Shown in pieces: positions 1-14,000 of a DNA stretch of 64,000 nt; the stretch's first letter is position 1; every line of letters begins with the position of its first letter. Below the pieces are notes generated by a model. The model was not told where the DNA came from, searched no databases, and worked only from the letters and a program-made list of their open reading frames with translations. The translations under genes and the position numbers were made by a program. The DNA is from Tomocerus qinae (Eukaryota > Arthropoda > Collembola > Entomobryomorpha > Tomoceridae), in assembly GCA_020055645.1 (NCBI GenBank), contig CM034546.1, positions 108,070,875 to 108,134,874 on the forward strand. The letters run 5' to 3'.

Positions 1-3000
1 GTCCAGCTAACTTTACTACTATGAAAGACGTCTTTTATCCATGAGAGTTATTACAATGAATTGGTATATTTTTAAATCTACCCCATAAAAGGAAGTCTGT
101 GCGTGTGAAGGAAATTAAATGCAGTTATTTAATGTATTCATTGGCACGCTTTCCCTTGAACTGATATAATCTGATACTTTATATAGAATTTTTTCTGCTT
201 ACATAGGGGAGCTGGCTTGACATTTACTTACAAATGTCTAGTGTAATAGACACTTTTACAGGATGAACATTTACAACAATTGCAGTTACTATTACGAAAT
301 AATAATAGAGGAATGGTGAGACACGCACAGACTTGTATAAACTATGTTAAGACTGAAACCCTGCTAACAAGTCGGCTTTCAACATTTGGTTTTAACTTTC
401 CTATGGATAACAAAAATGAAGTCGGCCACAAAGCATGTTTTCATTAGTGATAGCAAAAAACCAACTCGGATTTCTTAACTTCCTAATGCATTCCATTGGC
501 AAACCATAAGCCATAAAGCGAGCAATGTATTATACATATCTGTAGATACATTCTTATAGCGGAAAACATTCATTTAGCAAATAAGATAGTATAAACTGGA
601 GTTTATTTTTAAGTAAACAGCGAAGGGAATGAATGGGATCTATATGATATGTTACATGTCTCCCTTTTCTCACATATGCCTTTGGAATGTAGAATCGTTG
701 CTGTTACTCTGCTGATGGCACACACACACCCATAATAGTGCAGAAAAACATCATGGCATTATTTATATAGCAAACAAGCAAGAGGAGTGCGAAAGACTAT
801 TACTACTATTTAAATAATCAAAAACGAAAGTATCTAATTTATCTTTGTAAAAGTTTTCAGGATCTTGAAGCTGTTTTTTTCTGCTTCTGCATTCTTCTTC
901 TGTGCTTCTGTACAATTGAGTCAACTAGAAGAGTACTTTTATGGATTTTTGTCGAAAATTCACTAATTAACAGGATTATTTTCAAGTCAAAAAGGAAAAT
1001 TATATTTTCTTCAATGAAATATTCTAAATATTTCCATTACAGGTGATATGCTTCTGGGCTGTGGTACGTTTTAAGCAGTAATTCAGATATATGATTTTGC
1101 TAATTTGGCGTACTGCTTAAGTTTTGCAAGAGGTAGCAGAGGCATTGGATGAAGATGTGTGAGAACTTAGAAAGTTATTAGAGTTTATTTTGTGGAGACA
1201 AAATGGGATGAATTGATTTGAATATAAACAAACCATCAACTACATATTATGCAGCTGTATTTTAAGTGGATTTAGCTTTTAAGTTGAAGAGGTTCATCTC
1301 TTATTGCTAAGTATTGGATTAATTTATTTTGGAGGCAGCGCACCCACTGAAAAAAAACTATTTAGAATTCAATTTCAAGCACAATGTGTAAAGAATAATG
1401 AATAATGTCATGTATCAATGGTTAAAGTTAGACGTGAGGTCACAGGAATAGTAGAACGGGCATGAATCATAATAAGCCGTAGTACTTCTAGACAATATTC
1501 TCGTCTATATGGAGATACCCTACAGAAGCACTTCTTGAGAAATGAATAAATATCAGAGTGGAGAACAGACCTCTCCTCTTGACTCTCCTGCACTTCATCT
1601 TGGAGAGTTCTGTTCTATTTTAATGTTGGCTCTATTGACAAAAACAATTATTGCCTTGATAATAACTCCCAGTAGAAAAAGCTCCCCCGTCTCGTTTAAA
1701 CATTTTCGTTGCAAGGCTCAAATCAACAACTTTTTCTACGGCTTGCCTCTCCTTTGCAGCACGTTTCATTTTATTCCATTTATATTTACACAAAAAACAT
1801 CATACATAGTCATGAGCATAGCCCGGAGAGTGAAGAAAGATTCGGTTAGGACTAGGACGAATGATTTAAGTCTTCAATTCATTATCCAAACAAGAATTTC
1901 ATACCTCCATAAAATAGATTGCTACATAATACAACAAGAATGTTAAAATTACTCTCTATAGATTTAACTTCAATCACACATGGGTACAAAATATGCACAT
2001 CCTTGCTAATATGGCTACCATTGATTTGAATTTGACAATAACACTACGTAACACTACTACCTGGATCTGCAACAATTAGCTTTATAACATATCTAGATAA
2101 ATTTATAAGCATACACAAAATATGTGCTATGTCAACACACAATATTTCTTGGGACAAAGACATTTGTCGTAGACGATGGGGACAACTTAAACAAGGTACA
2201 AGCAAACACAATGTCTCATTGTTGACTAAAAGTAATTCTACGTGCAAAATAAGTATTCTTTAGTAATTGGGAATTACCTTGTATGTATAGGTGTGTTATT
2301 TATATGCAAATCAAATCTCAATATTACAAACTAAGAATTATTGTGGGAAAACACATCGTCATTTCATTATCTTCACCATTCCTGTGCCAAGCTGTTGCAC
2401 AGGCCAGTGTTCTCAAAACTGATTTAGGTAAACCCACAAAATACGTAATAACAATAATTTAACCAGCTACCACGGTACAATCAAATTCCTTTTTAGATGC
2501 GTAAAGTAGACAGGCATGTACATAGACATTAGCATCCGCCTAAAATTGATAGGTAAACCTAATTTTTGCAAATATTAAAATTTTGACAGAGCAATAATCC
2601 AGGTTTTTTTGTGCCCTATCATTACCTATACAAACTTAACAAGGACACTAATGTTGCTTGAAGGTGATTGTCGAAAAATAATGATTATAATTTTCGTGAA
2701 TTTGAACATTCTAAGGCAATAGAAATCCTATCGACCTACCTCCTGTAGCATCACAAATAAAACATGATATTTCCTATCAAAACATTTTGTATGAAGTGAC
2801 TATTTAATTGTCATCTTCTGATAGAAAATGAAGTGCAGTTTGACAAGGCAATCTTTGTGCCTGAGGATATCCCCTTAAAAAGGGAATGAATGTATCGAAG
2901 TAATACACTAATTAAATAGTATTCTCATTCAAGCCAACTTTGTCTACTGAAATTTTTATTACTTCGTCAATGAACGAAAGTACCAAAGTAGTGCACAAAA

Positions 3001-6000
3001 GAGATAACTGTCATTCTCAAGTACAACGGCCAGTAAATTAGCAGTGTTAATAAAAATAAAATTATATCTTTACGACTTACAAAGTATATCTTATATAACA
3101 TGCAGACATAGTTTCGTGTAGATTAACTAGTCATTCTGGAAACTCTGCATTGACTATTATTAAGTGTAGGTACATACACGTGTGCAAAGCACGAGCGACA
3201 GATGGCAACCATCTGAGTAAAAAAAGTTAAGGTTTTGGCACTAGTATATAGCTATTTCGCATTAAATGTAACCTAATTCAGTGCTTTGACTAAAGTTATC
3301 GTGGTTTTACACTTTAGTCTACAGAGTCTGTATTGCGTCACTCCATGGGATGTTGCCCAGTTAAGCACAGCAATTTCAAATGAGTAGATTATAGTAATAC
3401 ATATACAAGTATATATTTATTAAGTGCATGCAGATATCATGTTGTCTTTTAGTATTACATTTCTGTTGCAGAGTAGTATGTTCATGAACTACGAATATTA
3501 TCTGAACTGTTCATCCTCCTTTCAGTGTCAGACAGATAAAAGTAAGAGCAAAACATTTTGTGTATTGCAATACTAACTGCTTTGGGGCTTATAAATACAA
3601 TTTCTATACCATGCAAGCGCCATGCACACTGATGGTGTAATATGGTTGCATAATAAGGATATAGATAATCATATAGCCGTATAACCATGTATGAAAACCA
3701 ACAGAGTCATATAGATTATAGTTTGTTTGCTGTGCCTGGAAGCGTTTAGCCTTATCGTTTAAGTATAAAGTTGACTATGCATGGGAAATTCGCGAAAGTC
3801 TAATTTTACTGCACTACGAACGTCTATGCATTGCATTAAGTATGTTCCTACGTTAAAGCTAATGATAGGCGCTGTTTTGACTGTGTATTCATTCAGAAGG
3901 TTATTCTCCATTATAGACAAAATCAAGGTGAAATTTCCATCATGATTTTTGCTTGCATAGAGATGAGAATGGAACGTGTGACTCTGACTAAGCGCTTCTC
4001 GCTCTACGATTATTATATTATCTATATCAAAAAATTGCAGGTATCACTTACAACACTTTTAGCCGCGTTTAGTTTTGGTACAAGTTATATCAATGCACTA
4101 TAGGTATATGTGTAAATCTACAAGGTTTACTACACAACGAGCATGTTTAAGAATGTTTACAATCTACAATCTGTCTATCCATTTCATTATACCATTTGGC
4201 GCTTTTTAGCATTCATTTACTATTTTCAACGGTCTTCCTAGCATTGCTCCTACAAAATAAGGCATAGTGAGTGAAATAGAATTTGCATGCTGACCTCATT
4301 CCTCCCACCTTCCTGCAATACTACAAACAGCAGTCAAAGTCAATCCAAAGACACAATACGGACTAGCCATCCCAAAGCTAATTCAACGTCAACATTCAGT
4401 TAATTGCAGTCGAACCCTTCCCTCTCTTTTATACTCCTGTCTGTGTCATAATCGCAGATCTGTCTACTTGTCAGTTACTTCTATAACACCTTAGCATCTC
4501 CAACATGTATACATTCGTGTAGTTTATAGTTCATACATTCAAAACAAAACAACATGTAAATTACATTATTCTACAGGAATCAAATTTTCTATGCTAAAAC
4601 CATTGTGCCCAAAGTCAGGATCAATTTCATTGAATACAAACTATTTAATCGTGTTATAATTCCATTGTGTACAAAATAAAAACTGGATTGACACACTTCG
4701 TTCCAGATAGCCCAGGAAAATTCTTACGGTAAGCTGATTTTACTACTATATAAACATAATATGTTATTAATTGAGATAAAAGTAACTACAATACATCTAT
4801 TAAGTTTAACTACGACATTTACAATTGTTTACATTTAGTATTTTCCAACATGCATACACGTGTGAATATTATTTTCAATATCATTCCTAATAAGCTATGC
4901 ATCATGTTCATGCTACTATTTCATGCATTTTGGTTGTTTCCGTTTCCCTATCATTGTTAATTTAGTTTAAACACGTGCAGGATTGACAGTGTTTTTACCT
5001 GCCCAAAACTGGATCGTTACACGCTAATAAGACAATTAATAGGGCTTACTGGACATTTATTTTCTGCTTGAATGAAGTCCCTAGATAATTGGATATGTCA
5101 AAGTAGTCTCACGAAATTTAGGATTCATCACTTTGTCCAATGTAAAATAACATCTCATTGACTACATTGAAATAAGTCACTAAAAAGTAGTATGTTAAGT
5201 AGGTGACTAATGTTAAATCAATAGAATTGTACGTGTATTTTAGAGTGACATGGATAGAAGTTCTTATGAGTAAGCGTTATTTATAAAACACATTATAAGG
5301 GTATACAGCTCAGGGATAATATATGTATCATACAATGAGAACGTTACTTGTTCTCCTAGTAGAATCCTATTGTTCACCACTACGGAGGCAAATGCGATTA
5401 CTACACGTAGTTATCACACTAAAAGAATAAATTAGTTACATCACTAGCTAGTACTATTGTTCACACAAAGGAGTACAAGAAGTTAAAAAGGTACAACTCT
5501 TAACTATTTCAATAGCTCTATTAAACTAAGAGGTGAGCAATATCTCAACTCAACAGAAGGACCAGTATAAGTAACTACATGTATGATGCATTCAGTCAGA
5601 TTCTTACATACACGTTGTGTAACCAACTATAATATCTTAATCGGTGACGCAAATCACTCTTACTACTATTTTTTGTTGCCATTTATCTGAGCTTATACTC
5701 GGCATACTCAATGCTATATTGTATAACGACCATGCATTATTTACCGGCAGTAACAATATGAGATTCTGTCTATCTGTCTTATTAAACTCTACCTGCATAT
5801 AAATGACTGAGTTAAGTATATCAGATATCATGCACGTGCTTTAAGAGTATAATAATTATATTGCTGCAATTACTAAAGATGATGACGTGTGTCAGTGACT
5901 GGGTTTATATGAGATGCCAATTAAGAATCACATTTATTACTTTATCAGAATTAGACAGAAACAGAGGCTATTTATGTCAGTATCAAAGCAATCATTACAG

Positions 6001-7800
6001 TCAAAAGAAATACATAAATGCACAAGTGGATTGGGCTCTCTGTTCATTCTCTTTCTGTCATAACTTTCAGTGTGATTAGATAAAATCATCCAAGTTTCAA
6101 CCTACCATCATTAAAACACTTATAAAATAATAAATATTAAGTACCTGTGGTGGACTAAAATCCACAATCAGTAGCCAGTGCTTTACTTCATACTTCAGAT
6201 ATCTGTAGTCTTCCTCCTACGTGGAATGCATTGCTACATCAACATCATATTGTTTAGTGCTCAGTGTATATAGGTGTACTCCGTGTACTGTGTACTTTGA
6301 CGATAGTTGTTCACCGGTATAACTTGAGAATTTCTTTTTAATTTTCAAACCACACTGATTGGAAATGTGATTGCAGTGATTAAGATCTATAGGTGCACAC
6401 AGTGCACAGAAGCTACTAAATATTGGCCATAAATGGTAAAAACAATTTGGAATAATAGATCATTAAATTGGAATGTAATTGATCAATTACTATATATCCC
6501 CAATGTAAATCGAGGGAATGAATTAGTTCTTCACATGAGTACATTGGATTTGGTACCTTTCAATTTTCAATCGCCTCCTAGCAGAAAGTGAGCAATTTTT
6601 GGCGATTTGCTAATGGCACACAAATTACTTAAAGATACGATAGCGCTGTAGGTCATTAAAGTAGCATTGTTATTGTATTACATTAAAGAGTAGAGTAGTG
6701 CAGTGTAAGCACGCTTAAGCCTGAACACTTCAGTTACAAATCTTTAAGTACTTTGTACTCACATTATTTTAACGTTGCAATAAATATTGTTATTAGTAAA
6801 TACTACAACTTAATATCCCATGAAATTAAATACATACACTTCTGTACTCTATACTGCTGACTTAATACATTATTTTCTAATGTATCCTTTGGGATAGTGA
6901 CAATTCTAAGCAGTGTATGGCTTTAGATAACAAAAAATGGCAATTGAATCCTATCCTAATCATTCTTAGGTCTTTATTCTGCCTTTATATAAACTATAGA
7001 TAAGAATGGAATTTGATGGTTCTACTGTACTCGTCCATTGTCATATGTAGGTACCTGTATTTGTATAGTCATAATACAATTAATTCTGATTCTTAAATTG
7101 ATTCATAATCTTAAAAGACTGCTCCACAAGCAGTGCCTTGTGAACTACTCTGATCATTATTTACATGTAGTGATATATAGTTTAATAATCCCAAGATAAT
7201 ATTAATATGTGACTAACATTTTGATTGTATGTTTTAAAGGACGCGATCGACAGCAAATTCATCTATTTCCTATTCCAATGGTTCGTTTGTGGTGTTCATA
7301 TTCCTAAATATAGTAACTTTTTGTGTACTCATATATGTTATCCGCCGGTAATGCCCTGTGATATCAACCAAGTTTTTTGAGGCGAGGGTGAGCTTATCCT
7401 TCCGGTCTCCAGTTCTGAGCTCCGTTAAAAGGGAATCAAACAGGAAGTTGCTTGTGTTTGTGCATTTACTGGTGAACTATACTGAACATATAGATATTAT
7501 AGTTTTATCTAAACGTGAATATAGTTGTGTAAATTGTAAATACACCACTACCTACTGGAATACTATTGCTAACTGCACTACACTGGCCGTGGTCTGGTGT
7601 TGTACTGAGATTAATTTAAAGTTTGTATAAACAGAGAAATATGAAATGTCTATGTGCAATGCATCATGAATGCATGCAATAAGTACAATACAGGGATATA
7701 GTAATGTAAATAAAAATATGCATCGATCTGTGTCAGGTTACCCCTATAATCCAAATTAAATTAGAAATATTTTTTGTGTTCCGTTTACGTAATTGAAGCT
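1..7800. other. Long AT-rich stretch with no supportable gene
   Basis: I read both strands and found no coding exon that I can support by family resemblance or by paired splice sites. Open frames of 60-134 codons occur (for example around 1542-1946 on + and 1408-1593 on -), but they look like chance frames in AT-rich DNA. The stretch ends at the upstream region of the SUN-domain gene. Distal exons, regulatory DNA or non-coding RNAs could be here and would not be visible to me. Confidence 0.5.
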
Positions 7801-8094
7801 GTGCAAAGTAGTTCACCGTTCACCCATTACTTTATTGGATTGAATTGGAAGTTGATCAAAAGAGAGTGTCGCTTCTTTCTGTGTATTCAATAGTGAAGTT
7901 GAATATTTGAATCTGTGTTGATCCGCCGTTGATAAAAGTTACGGTTTCTTTTCTTCCATTATAAAGAAGTGTTGATCTGTCTGCCCTCCGTGCTCTGTCA
8001 CCTATCGTGTCTGATTCGCTTTGGATTGGAGTCGGTCGTTGTGACAAAATCGAAACTTTTGACAGGAATAAAATCCACCTTTTAACTGTTGAAA

Positions 8095-11000
8095 ATGGCT
8101 AACAATAATAGCCCCAGAGGAGAAAAATGCTCGTACTCATTGCGATCGGATTGCAACGGAGGATCATGTAATTGCATCAATATACCTGATTTACCACGTT
8201 CTGCATTACGGTAATTAAAGTTTTAATTAACTAGTTTAGTTAACTGATGACAATTTTGACAAACATTTCTATTAGAAGACAGAATATCAGTTTCTAATTT
8301 TATAGTAGTGTGGTGGTCGTACCACTCGTGCAAATGCACAAACTAATAGGCACGTCGCGCTCCCGCGTCGGCTGATACCCACATCCCCATTGATTGTACT
8401 ATGATCATCATCACAAACTGGTCACTGAGCAGTGAGCGAGCACTGATGTGATACGAAATTGCGAATTAGTTCTCATTTAAAAAACTAACGTTGCTTAAAC
8501 CGCGCTGATTCAAATCAAAAGGTAAAAATAAAATAAATCAGTAGTTTTTAGTTGTTCATCAGTCAGTACCAGGACCAGGAGTACAATACAAGTAGGTACT
8601 TCTGTGAAAAATTATCTTGAAATCTAATTTTCAAATTTCCATTTTACCCTTAACGTCATGAAAATAATATCACTTATTATGATCGTTAATTCGCCTTTTT
8701 TGTGACTGATGGATAGATGGATAGAAATTTCCGATTAGGGATGGATGTCTAATTTGGTTAACGCATTTAAACTTACGATGTTCTATAGCGTACGACGCGG
8801 TCGGCGAGCTCTTTTAAATGACTCGGATGAAGTCTTCAAGTAAAAGCAAACTTTTAAATCAGTTCAATCTTTCAACCAATGCTTTCTTTCTAACTATTTT
8901 ATTTTTGGATTAAGAACGGTATTTCTTAAAAACACAGTAGTAGTAGGGGAAATATATAAATTAACCATATTATTTATTTTAAGGGGCTTATTACAAATCT
9001 TAAAATTAACGAACAAGGAACTTATAGTAGTAGTTACTACTAACTAGTAACTTTCTATTTTATTGACTATTTCTACCTATAGGTATGCGTGCAATTCTCA
9101 TTTGTACTCTGTACAAATATAAGAATCGTCATTCATCATTTAATTACGTATACAATTAACAATTCTTGGGTTTTAGACTATTTGACTTGACAGTATATTT
9201 TATTATTATTATTATGTATTTGACTTGACTCTTTTCTACTTAATTTTTCAACTTTTCATTAACAGATGCAGGAATTCCAGATATGTTGACCCAAGCCTAA
9301 AAAGTGCCTGTAGCAATGGTGTTACTGTAAGTACAAACCATGTATCATCGCTGAAAAATGGTTCTCCTGGTAGTCATTATAAGGAGCATCGGGTTCACTG
9401 GCCTAAAGACCTAATCTGTGCTGTAACGGAGTCAAATTTTATATGGAAAAAGAATAATACGGATGTCGATAATACATCTCAGGATTCTCAGGAAGCCTTC
9501 CTTGCAAAATCAACCCTCGGAACCCCACAAACAAACGGGTTAGTGTCTTGTCTAAATCTAAGCCTAGTGTATAGTGTGTACTGTGTACTGTGTACATAAT
9601 AACAATTACCACTTTATAAAAGTAGTACACATCCTACAGTCCTACGTTACTGCCAATTAGTTCACATTTACTAACATTGTAGCAACATAACATAACAGAA
9701 TAACACGAGCAGTATTTTTCTAAATACTAGCGATACTGTATAGCTAATATGGTATGGTCCTTCAAAAATAGGGCTCAAGATTGTAGGTGTCTCCAGTCCA
9801 ATACAGTGGTAAAACATCATATTTATTTTTTGTAAATGTACTAAAGTATGTGCTACTTCAAAAAAGTGGCTCAACAGACTGTAGTTCTAGTACTAAAGCG
9901 TGGTGATGGTACTGTACTTTAACTGTAACTAGTGTACCAAACTATAGAAAACTAATTAATGTTTTCAATAACGTACCCCAATGCATACCTTCATGTGCTA
10001 AATTTAGTACATGGAGGTATGCGTTGGGGTACATTATTGAAAACATTAATTAGCCTTTGGAAAATGATACTTATAGACACTTAATGTATAAGTGTGACTT
10101 GTGTGAGGGAGTATTATTATTGAAGTAAAAATATCAATGGGAAAAGGATCCATAAATTCTCAAGATTACTCCGAATTTCTAATTCTCACGTTTCATTTTT
10201 AAGAGGGGAATACCCGAAACCATAGACATTGATTACGGATGATGATGATGGTGTCTTTTTCTGTTCTCTTCTCTCTATCTCTAAGATGAAATCGTGTGCT
10301 TAATGTGTAAATGGGAATTTAGAAACGTGGTGCTCAATGAAATGTGTTTAATGCGGCTCCACCAAATAATATTTATAGAGAAAAATTGTGGCTATACTGT
10401 ACGTTGTACTTAACAGTTTATACATGAAAGCAGGAAATGGAAAGGGAAAACTTGCTAATTAATTACACTAATTGTTTAGTGGGTTGGGTTTAAGTTATAA
10501 TGGTTGTGGTTTGGTTATTATCGACACAGTTATATGTACTTATACTAATGAAAGACGCTAGAGATAGGTAAGGTATGTATATAATTATGAGTGTATTGTA
10601 TATTTTGTGTATACCCTTAGGTGTCTTGGAAAAGTTTTCAGGTTTTAACACAATTAATATCAAAATGGCAAGTCGCAACGGGAATAAACTAACTATAAAG
10701 CAGTGTAAAACTTAATTTGATTTTCTCAAACAAAGCTGCTTATCTTGATTATGAAGTTAAAGTAAAGTTTTTCCCTTTGCTAGTTATTGCTGCAAGTATG
10801 CGAAATGGCATTTTGGCATTCGTAAAGTTTAAAGTTAAATAAATAATCAAGTTCTTTTACTAATGTAATGAAACATAGTAGAGCAGTGAAGTAAATGCTC
10901 AAGCTCAAATTCAGTCTTTGTTTTACTGTTACTAATACTTCAGTCACTTTCTTCACCAGAAAAAAGTTATTTGACTAATAATTAGAATATCTATAGATGA

Positions 11001-14000
11001 TACTTATTAAAAGTATTTAAGTATCTTATCTTCAACTGTGTGTGGTGCAACGTGAAACGAATGGCAAACCAAACCAACCAAATGGACGAAATGCAGTTTT
11101 AAATTATAATTAGGAGAAAATATGAATACTTATAGTTTAGTCATGTAAATTGGGGTATTATATTATTTTGAACTCCCTGTTAAATCTAAAGAACTATGAA
11201 ATGCACTTTCAGAAAAAAATGAATAGTTTGTACAGGAACAAGCTACGAGCTTAATGAACGTGTAATTATGAGGATGAATGTATTTATCCTCAATGAATAA
11301 ACGCGTGTCTCCCCTTTGCCATTACATTACGAGATTACTACAACTTATTACACAGTTCTGCAAAAAACATTTTGGGCTCACTTCATAGCTGTAGATTAGA
11401 TAAGGCTTTACGTGTTCATTCGATTCTTTAGCTAAATATAAATTCTCATGATGTAGCAGAATAAGTAGAGTATGTAGAAAAGACGGAGAAGAGGTAGTCC
11501 GCCCAGGGGAGGAAGTTCTGCCGGGCACTGAAAGAGAACATCTAACTATTCAATGCAAAAGTAACCTGGTTGTGTAAAAATCATCAGTAAAAAAAGTCAA
11601 TGGTTATTTGGAGAGATTAGAGTGCTGTCACATGCCTTGCCGCAATCCTGTGCCGCTGTTCTCAGCTGCTCTTTTGTTATTTGAGATTTTTCTTCGTGAT
11701 CTTGTATGTAAAATTATGTGTATGTGTATTGTGCACATCTCCTACTGCTCGGCAAGCAGCAAAACAAAATTCTATTTAGTTGGTCCCTAGTTCTGACTTG
11801 TATCAGACACACCGAACACGAAGAGTATTCGGAAGTAGAACAAAGTTTGAGTGCAGGAATTATATAGCTTATTTTGTGACTTTGTTTTTGTTTCTGACTT
11901 TGTGACGGAAAGAATAAAGAAAATTCTGTTACCATCCTCACAAATTACATCTTCATATGTACATTATTGGAGAAATTGCTCCTAAGTTTACAAAATTAAT
12001 AAATCTCCTGCAAAAAGAAGTTACCATTTTTACTGGTAATTTACAATTTACTGCCATTAACTTGTCGGCGAAGTGTGAAATTGTTAATCTTCAAATGTAA
12101 TACTTCTGTCTTCTACTCACGGTAGGCACAATGAAATACTGGTTTTCTAAGTAAATAGCTTGAAGTTTTTTGAGTAAATAAAAAGTAAATTTGAGTAATT
12201 TCTAAGTAAATAGCTTGAAGAATTTTCTGATACACAATAGCGTGATGGACACTTTCACCAAAAAATTTTATTTCCGTTTTTTGGGCACATGTGTCCAAAA
12301 CTAAATGTACTGGGTAATCATCATTATTAAGTAGAAACTTGGGAAATAGGTAGAGAGCAAGTGCTGATAAATAAGTGGGCTAAAAGTCATAAGTCAGTAA
12401 GCAATCTCTTCCAATTTTAATCATTAATTATAATATTACCAGATTTTATGCTTCTGGTGGAATACAATGTCTGATGAATTTTGATCCACAGACTTTTCGG
12501 GTTGGTCAGATGGGGTGAAATCTGAATTTTATTGAGTGCAAAGTGCTGAACTGAAACATTTGTATAGTAAATAGATTTTTATTAATGTTTTACTGTTTTT
12601 TATATCACAGACACGCGATTGGGACGAACATAGAAATGTCTACTACTAGTAGTACGACGAGAATTTCAAGAGTATCAAGAGTATCGCAGTTTGGAGGCGG
12701 AGATGGAAGTTTTGTATCCCTTTCTAACTCTAATAGGAGCCACAATTCTGAAAGATATGCCCACCCGGGATACAGAAACCGCACCTACGTAAGCGAAACG
12801 GTTGAAAGTGGCAGTGGAAAAGATATTGTTGTTCAGAAACACCAGGATCTTAACGGGAGTGCAGTGGTGTCCGATGATGAAGAAGATGACTTCTTGCATC
12901 GGAAATCGACATCGAAGTTATATCGAAGGCATCGATATACTAGCGACGGATTTGGACAAAGCGAGCAAAATGTTTTTAAGAGATCCCTTCTTTATGTCGC
13001 CAATTGCCTCGGCAGTATTGCTCGATATTTTTACACCATAATGGTTCAAATTTTTGTTATCGAAAAGTGGTGTCTGAAAAAATCTAGCAGTTCCCCGTAT
13101 CATGGTGATCTATATTACCAAAATAAACGAATGGGTTATGCCTCAAACGGTACAAATGAAGGAGTCTCGTCGAAATTCAGACACCTTTTCTTCAGTGACA
13201 AAAAATTTACATCGAACCACAATGATTCCGTGGAACGTCGGAATGTCATGGTCTACAACAGTAGCAATAATCATGACAGCAAATCCAGCAGAACTACTTA
13301 CAACAATTCCCAATCGCAAGATCATTTGTCTGACGAAGAGCATTTCACGAGCTCATGGAATCGCAGTCGTGGACTTATCTCTGGCTGTTTGAAAATCTTC
13401 GCTGCTTTACTGTTAATTGCTGTCATCGGGTGTTTGGGTAAGTCCACTTAAAATTTTGTAAGCTAATTTTGCAATAAAACAAATAATAAAAAAGTACCTT
13501 ACTAACTATGCAAACTGCAATTGCAGTGCAATATTCATAATTAGAGGTTTAACTGTTATCCTGTGGTAGAAAATATGCGAAACATTAACACTACTTTTAA
13601 AAGAGTAAGACCAGTAAACATAGACTTATTTTTGCTTAGCTACAGAAGCAATTTCATGAATGGCATGTTTATATAACCCAAAGAATGATTTTCATGAAAC
13701 GGAACTTTAAAATGATCAAGTACCGTATTAGGTGATCATTTTTTAATTTCCCTTTTCAGGGATGAGGCTATTGTTGGACACACAAAGTTGGATTAACTAC
13801 TGGCACTGCCTCAGCAATTGTTTTTGGCAGGAATCACCAAATTATTGCTCTGCTTGCAAGCTAACAATTAGATAAGCAGATTAGCTAAAAACTGTTTGAT
13901 CTTAATAATGGAACCGAAAAACTTAATGTCTTATAAATATTAGTTTTTAGTTTAGATGTTAAAATATTTGTATGTTAAGTGAAATGAATGTAACCCTTTC

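Noticed and set aside
1542..1946. 134-codon + strand ORF, the longest in the first 8 kb
   Set aside because: No domain, no signal peptide, no splice partners, and composition like the surrounding AT-rich DNA.
7856..8047. 63-codon minus-strand ORF just upstream of the SUN gene
   Set aside because: It overlaps the likely 5' untranslated/promoter region of the + strand gene and has no protein features.
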